A stretch of 64,000 bases of DNA from Metaruminococcus_A sp964607135. GTDB taxonomy: Bacteria; Bacillota; Clostridia; Oscillospirales; Ruminococcaceae. This document shows, in pieces, positions 52,676 to 64,000 of this stretch (the first letter of the stretch is position 1; each line of letters starts with the position of its first letter). Position numbers and translations under genes: made by a program. The notes under the pieces are model-generated. The model made no database searches, was not told where the DNA came from, and saw only the letters and a list, made by a program, of their open reading frames with translations. The DNA is taken from the NCBI GenBank assembly GCA_964607135.1, contig CAZSIV010000010.1:1-64000 (forward strand), given 5' to 3'.

Positions 52676-53083
52676 ATGCATATTACGTTGGAAGCGGATT
52701 ATGGAATCCGGATGATGGTCTACATGGCACAGGCCGGGAAACGGGTTGATGCCAAGACGATTTCGGAAAACGCGGAGGTGACGCTCCGGTTTGCATTGAA
52801 AATCCTGAGGAAGTTTGCTGCGAGCGGGATCGTCAAGTCTTTTAAAGGGATCCAGGGCGGCTATGAGCTCGCGAAACCCGCGGAGGAGATCACTTTAAGA
52901 GAGATTGTGGAGACGGTGGAGGGTACATACTACTTCAGCCGTTGTCTTAAACCGGAAAGCGGCTGCAGCCGCACCGGTTCCGGCATATGCAGCGGCCCTT
53001 GTAAAGCGCAGGCGGTTTTTGATGCCATTTCCGGACTTGTCCGGGAGCGGCTGGAACAGGTCACACTGGCGCAGCTGGTTTAA
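52676..53083 (+). CDS. Rrf2 family transcriptional regulator
   Basis: ATG 52676 gives 135 residues (MHITLEADYGIRMMVYMAQ). The winged helix-turn-helix (VDAKTISENAEVTLRFALKILRKFAASGIVKSFKGIQGGYELA) is typical of Rrf2. The C-terminal part has five Cys (CLKPESGCSRTGSGICSGPC) in the position where IscR and NsrR bind an Fe-S cluster, so it may sense oxygen, nitric oxide or iron-sulfur status. No Fe-S assembly genes are adjacent. The palindromic promoter suggests autoregulation. Confidence 0.92.
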   Translation: MHITLEADYGIRMMVYMAQAGKRVDAKTISENAEVTLRFALKILRKFAASGIVKSFKGIQGGYELAKPAEEITLREIVETVEGTYYFSRCLKPESGCSRTGSGICSGPCKAQAVFDAISGLVRERLEQVTLAQLV

Positions 53084-53105
53084 AACGACTCTATAAAATC
53101 AAATG

Positions 53106-53151
53106 AAAAACAGTTCAGGTAACCGGAAATGAGGGTCTGAACTGTTTTTTT
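53106..53151 (+). terminator. Terminator of the Rrf2 gene
   Basis: AAAAACAGTTCAG pairs with CTGAACTGTTTTT across an 18-base loop, followed by TT. Confidence 0.9.
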
Positions 53152-53472
53152 GCATAACTTTGCACAGAACCGTTCAAAATCCTGTCGGAGGAGGGATGGA
53201 AAAATTTCCCGGATCAAAGGCGGGAAACTTCCACCCGGGAGCGTTCGTACGATTGAAACAGAGGACGGTTTGCTTTCCCTGTGTCTTGGAAAAGCTTTAC
53301 CCTGCCGGCGGGCCGGATCGTTCCGTGATGGATACGGTTTTCGGTAAAATCCGTCGGTCAAAGAAAGGGATGGGCTTTCCGCTTGCCGTGTTTTCCGTTC
53401 GCCCATTCGACAGGAAAGGCAGGCGGATTTTTGTCCTTCTGCGGGAGCCGTATGGTCTTACCGATTTTTCGC
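53152..53472. other. Intergenic region upstream of the rpoB promoter
   Basis: About 320 bases between the Rrf2 terminator and the rpoB promoter hold only short open frames with no ribosome binding sites. I see no rplJ, rplL or other ribosomal gene, nor a recognisable L10 leader. Confidence 0.55.
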
Positions 53473-53501
53473 TTGACAAATATTGGGGGTTGTATTATAA
53501 T
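53473..53501 (+). promoter_or_regulatory. Promoter of rpoBC
   Basis: TTGACA (53473-53478) and TATAAT (53496-53501) are consensus boxes 17 bases apart. The predicted leader is about 165 bases long before the rpoB start. Confidence 0.92.
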
Positions 53502-53672
53502 GGTAAACTGTATCAAAATGGGATTTTGTGCCTATAAAGCCTGATTTGCCAGGATTCAAGGGACAAAAAGAATGGTTGAAACAGAGAAATAGGGTGTTGT
53601 TTCAGCGAGCATTTTGGTCGTTTTAACAAGCGGGTTGTTAGAGTGAATCGGAAGAATGGAGTGGTTGAATCA

Positions 53673-57446
<3,774 letters not shown>

Positions 57447-57461
57447 GGAGGAGACGTCTGA

Positions 57462-60998
<3,537 letters not shown>

Positions 60999-61143
60999 AA
61001 GCGCTGCTTTGGCGGTGTGCCGATATCTGGGCGCTGAAGAAATCCGGCGCTCAGATGTTGGATGCCTGCTTTGTTCGATCACTTCAAAGCGAGGGCTTTT
61101 AGACAGCCCCCAGGAACTGTCTCTGCCCGTGGTGAAAGAGTTC

Positions 61144-61171
61144 TTGACAAGCGTTGCTCAAATGTGATAAT
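61144..61171 (+). promoter_or_regulatory. Promoter of the str operon
   Basis: TTGACA (61144-61149) is followed 16 bases later by GATAAT (61166-61171), about 120 bases before rpsL. Confidence 0.75.
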
Positions 61172-61230
61172 ATAAATTGGTATGCTTGGCCGAACTGTCA
61201 AAAGCGGGCCAGGTTTGCGAGCTTTTATGC

Positions 61231-61275
61231 GATATATAATCATGGAAAATCCATGAGTTGTATATAAAATTTTTT
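61231..61275 (+). terminator. Terminator-like attenuator before rpsL
   Basis: GATATATAATCATGG pairs imperfectly with CCATGAGTTGTATATA across AAAAT, followed by AAAATTTTTT. It lies between the str promoter and the rpsL binding site, so it would act as a leader attenuator. Alternatively it could end read-through from rpoC. Confidence 0.55.
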
Positions 61276-61291
61276 CTAAGGAGGTGCCTCA

Positions 61292-61711
61292 ATGCCAACC
61301 TTTAACCAGTTAGTCAGAAAGGGCAGAAGCCCTGTGAACAAAAAATCGAAAGCGCCGGCCCTGTTAAAAGGCTACAACGCCAAGACGAAAACCGTCACAG
61401 ACCAGGCTTCCCCGCAAAAGCGCGGCGTCTGTACTTCGGTCAGAACCATGACCCCGAAAAAGCCGAACTCAGCGCTTCGTAAAGTCGCCAGGGTTAGGCT
61501 GACCAACGGAAATGAAGTAACCGCTTACATTCCGGGTATCGGCCACAATTTGCAGGAGCACAGCGTGGTTTTGATCCGCGGCGGACGTATCCGCGACCTT
61601 CCTGGTGTTCGTTACCACATCATCCGTGGTACTCTCGATGCGCAGGGCGTAGCGAAGAGAAATCAGGCTCGTTCCAAGTATGGCGCGAAGAGACCGAAGG
61701 CTGGGAAATAA
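61292..61711 (+). CDS. rpsL: 30S ribosomal protein S12
   Basis: The 139-residue protein begins MPTFNQLVRKGRSPVNKKSK and contains the decoding-centre loops TPKKPNSALRKVARVRLTNG and GHNLQEHSVVLIRGGRIRDLPGVRYH. The positions where streptomycin resistance arises (Lys in TPKKPNS and GRIRDLPGV) are wild-type. AAGGAGGTGCC precedes the ATG. First gene of the str operon. Confidence 0.99.
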   Translation: MPTFNQLVRKGRSPVNKKSKAPALLKGYNAKTKTVTDQASPQKRGVCTSVRTMTPKKPNSALRKVARVRLTNGNEVTAYIPGIGHNLQEHSVVLIRGGRIRDLPGVRYHIIRGTLDAQGVAKRNQARSKYGAKRPKAGK

Positions 61712-61829
61712 GGAATTTTTGAAGGTGCAACCACTTAGTGGCTTATTATAAACGCCTCTAATGGGTGCCGACGAAAGTTTGATTCCTTTCGAGTACCGAT
61801 GATATCATTTTATGAAGGAGGGAAGCGAA

Positions 61830-62300
61830 GTGCCGAGAAGAGGTAATATCGCAAAGCGTGACGTTTTGCCGGATCCGCTTTACAATTCCAAGCTGGTGAC
61901 CCGTCTCATCAACAACATCATGTATGATGGAAAGAAGGGCGTCGCCCAGAAAATTGTTTACGGTGCGTTCGATATCGTTGCTGAAAAGAGCGGGAAAGAC
62001 CCGTTGGAAGCGTTTACCGACGCAATGGAAAACATCATGCCCGTATTAGAAGTAAAAGCCCGCCGTGTCGGCGGCGCAACCTATCAGGTCCCGATGGAGG
62101 TCCGCCCGGAAAGACGGCAGACCCTGGGGCTGAGATGGATCACACTGTACTCCCGTCAGCGCAGTGAAAAGACAATGAAAGAGCGTCTTGCCAACGAAAT
62201 TCTCGATGCGATCAACGGAAACGGCGGCGCATGCAAGAAGCGTGAAGAGACCCACAGAATGGCGGAAGCCAACAAGGCGTTTGCCCATTACAGATGGTAA
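61830..62300 (+). CDS. rpsG: 30S ribosomal protein S7
   Basis: GTG 61830 after GAAGGAGGG gives 156 residues, the standard length; an upstream ATG at 61812 would add six residues that are not part of S7. Signatures are MPRRGNIAKRDVLPDPLYNSKLVTRLIN, GGATYQVPMEVRPERRQTLGLRW and KKREETHRMAEANKAFAHYRW. It binds the 3' domain of 16S rRNA. The 118-base rpsL-rpsG spacer may hold an S7 autoregulatory site, but I cannot define its structure. Confidence 0.98.
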   Translation: MPRRGNIAKRDVLPDPLYNSKLVTRLINNIMYDGKKGVAQKIVYGAFDIVAEKSGKDPLEAFTDAMENIMPVLEVKARRVGGATYQVPMEVRPERRQTLGLRWITLYSRQRSEKTMKERLANEILDAINGNGGACKKREETHRMAEANKAFAHYRW

Positions 62301-62407
62301 TGGGATTCCAGCCGTTTTCGTATGCAGAAACAGGATATACCGTTTTGGCTGCCTCCTGGTTTTGCTGTTAAGCTGTATTTCCGAAATATTTGGAGGTTTA
62401 TCCGTTT

Positions 62408-64000
62408 ATGGAAAGAGACGTATCTCTTGAAATGACTCGCAACATAGGGATTATGGCGCACATCGACGCCGGTAAGACGACCACGACCGAGCGTATCCTG
62501 TTTTACACCGGCATCAACCACAAAATCGGTGAGACGCATGAAGGCGCCGCCACCATGGACTGGATGGTGCAGGAGCAGGAAAGGGGTATCACCATTACCT
62601 CCGCTGCGACGACCGCTTACTGGAAAGGACACAGGCTCAACATCATCGACACTCCGGGGCACGTTGACTTCACGGTTGAAGTTCAGCGTTCCCTCCGTGT
62701 CCTCGATGGCTCTGTGACTGTTTTCTGCGCAAAAGGCGGCGTCGAGCCACAGTCTGAGACCGTTTGGCGCCAGGCTGACGATTACCGTGTTCCGAGAATG
62801 GCCTATGTCAACAAAATGGACATCATGGGCGCAGACTTTTATAACGTTGTGCAGATGATGCACGACCGTTTAAAATGCAACGCGCTCCCGATTCAGCTGC
62901 CGATCGGCGCTGAGGATGACTTTAAAGGCATTGTCGACTTAATTGAGATGAAAGCCTATGTGTATTACGACGACCTTGGAAAAGATATCCGCGAGGAAGA
63001 AATCCCGGCGGATCTCAAGGATAAGGCGGAGGAATACCATGCCGCACTGCTCGAGGCTGTTGCCGAGCAGGATGAAGAGCTGATGATGAAGTATCTGGAA
63101 GGCGAAGAGCTGACCATTGATGAAATCAAGGCTGCAATCCGTAAGGGCACCATTGACAACACGATTGTCCCGGTCACCTGCGGCACCTCTTACAAAAACA
63201 AAGGCGTGCAGAAACTGCTCGATGCAGTTGTCGATTACATGCCGTCCCCGCTTGATATCCCGCCGATCAAGGGCGTCAACCCTGAGACCGAAGAGGAGGA
63301 AGAGCGCCCGGCTGACGACAACAACCCATTCTCTGCGTTGGCCTTTAAAGTCGCAACCGACCCCTTTGTCGGAAAGCTCTGCTTTTTCCGCGTCTATTCC
63401 GGAATCGTCAAGGCGGGTTCGACGGTCTACAATGCGAACAAGGATAATAACGAGCGGATGGGCCGTATCCTTCAGATGCACTCCAACCACAGAAAGGATC
63501 TTGAGGAGTGCTACTGCGGTGATATCGCCGCGGCGGTCGGCCTGAAAAACACCACCACCGGCGACACCCTCTGCGACCCGAAGCATCCGATCATCCTTGA
63601 GTCAATGGAGTTCCCGGACCCGGTTATCCGCGTGGCAATCGAGCCGAAGACCAAAGCAGGCCAGGAGAAGATGGGCATTGCCCTCTCCAAGCTGGCTGAG
63701 GAAGACCCGACCTTCCGCACCTACACCGACGAGGAGACAGGGCAGACCATCATTGCCGGTATGGGCGAGCTGCACCTCGAAATCATCGTCGACCGTCTGC
63801 TCCGTGAGTTCAAGGTTGAGGCAAATGTCGGCAAGCCGCAGGTTGCTTATAAAGAGACCATGCGCAAGCCGGCTGATGTCGACCACAAATACGCCCGTCA
63901 GAGCGGTGGTAAAGGCCAGTATGGCCATGTTAAGATCAAAGTCGAGCCGAATGAATCCGGTAAGGGTTACGAGTTTATCAACGCGGTTGTCGGCGGTGCG
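62408..64000 (+). CDS. fusA: Elongation factor G, 5' part (runs off the window)
   Basis: ATG 62408 follows GGAGG (62392-62396). The frame stays open for 531 codons to the window's end. The GTPase domain is clear: P-loop NIGIMAHIDAGKTTTTERIL, switch regions GAATMDWMVQEQERGITI and DTPGHVDFTVEVQRSLR, and NKMDIMGADFYNVV. Domains II (FSALAFKVATDPFVGKLCFFRVYSG), III (AGMGELHLEIIVDRLLREF) and the start of IV (KETMRKPADVDHKYARQSGG) follow. EF-G moves tRNA and mRNA during translation. The remaining ~160 residues lie outside the window. Confidence 0.98.
   Translation, partial: MERDVSLEMTRNIGIMAHIDAGKTTTTERILFYTGINHKIGETHEGAATMDWMVQEQERGITITSAATTAYWKGHRLNIIDTPGHVDFTVEVQRSLRVLDGSVTVFCAKGGVEPQSETVWRQADDYRVPRMAYVNKMDIMGADFYNVVQMMHDRLKCNALPIQLPIGAEDDFKGIVDLIEMKAYVYYDDLGKDIREEEIPADLKDKAEEYHAALLEAVAEQDEELMMKYLEGEELTIDEIKAAIRKGTIDNTIVPVTCGTSYKNKGVQKLLDAVVDYMPSPLDIPPIKGVNPETEEEEERPADDNNPFSALAFKVATDPFVGKLCFFRVYSGIVKAGSTVYNANKDNNERMGRILQMHSNHRKDLEECYCGDIAAAVGLKNTTTGDTLCDPKHPIILESMEFPDPVIRVAIEPKTKAGQEKMGIALSKLAEEDPTFRTYTDEETGQTIIAGMGELHLEIIVDRLLREFKVEANVGKPQVAYKETMRKPADVDHKYARQSGGKGQYGHVKIKVEPNESGKGYEFINAVVGGA

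Noticed and set aside
53160..53537. Plus-strand frame of 125 codons before rpoB
   Set aside because: It runs through the rpoB promoter, lacks a binding site, and overlaps other equally poor frames.

Overview
The window reads as a draft chromosomal scaffold of an anaerobic Gram-positive bacterium of the Clostridia, most likely an Oscillospiraceae/Ruminococcaceae-type gut organism. The clues are strong GGAGG-type ribosome binding sites, frequent GTG and TTG starts, sigma-A promoters (TTGACA-17-TATAAT), a T-box leader, a CIRCE element before groESL, YesM/YesN-type two-component genes, MecA, rubrerythrin, and the order rpoB-rpoC-rpsL-rpsG-fusA. A run of exactly 100 N at 2654-2753 marks an unresolved assembly gap.

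Layout. 1-1030: tRNA-Ala(CGC) next to a frameshifted remnant of a tyrosine integrase, then a small secreted or anchored protein of unknown function. 1.1-5 kb: MATE exporter, 100-bp tandem repeats around the gap, and a PocR/AraC regulator upstream of a lone corrinoid protein. 5.1-8.2 kb (minus strand): a flavin-fold oxidoreductase, then an ECF sigma / zinc-finger anti-sigma / two YfjL-like membrane proteins operon. 8.4-11.1 kb (minus strand): a T-box-led operon of an XRE-cupin regulator and an acyl-CoA synthetase, plus a DUF378 gene. 11.5-16.7 kb: NERD protein, aminotransferase, trpS, rubrerythrin, GT4 glycosyltransferase. 16.8-23 kb: two near-identical GH43 glycosidases followed by a YesN/YesM pair. 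23-29.9 kb: D,D-carboxypeptidase, metY, phosphoesterase, groESL, nucleoside hydrolase. 30-41.5 kb: second ECF sigma/anti-sigma pair, Gfo/Idh dehydrogenase, OmpR-type regulator and kinase with an HtrA protease, AEC transporter, ferredoxin-type aldo/keto reductase, rpe, mecA. 41.7-45.3 kb: an RnfD-RnfE-RnfA-like membrane trio plus a membrane-anchored putative glycosidase. 45.3-53 kb: phosphoglucomutase, rpmE, YigZ, dGTPase, dnaG-rpoD, Rrf2 regulator. 53.6-64 kb: rpoBC and the str operon, running off the right edge inside fusA.

The two strongest candidates for something undescribed are: (1) the Rnf-like trio at 41.7-44.1 kb, which keeps the membrane fold of RnfD/E/A but appears to have lost the flavin-attachment Thr of RnfD and three of the four Fe-S cysteines of RnfA/RnfE, and has no RnfB, RnfC or RnfG beside it; and (2) two homologous structured RNA candidates, after trpS and after yigZ, which share sequence blocks at identical spacing and compensating helices and match no RNA family I could recognise. 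Also notable are a T-box in front of a non-synthetase operon, a pseudoknot-like leader before the AEC transporter gene, and a gene-conversion-like block in the GH43 pair.
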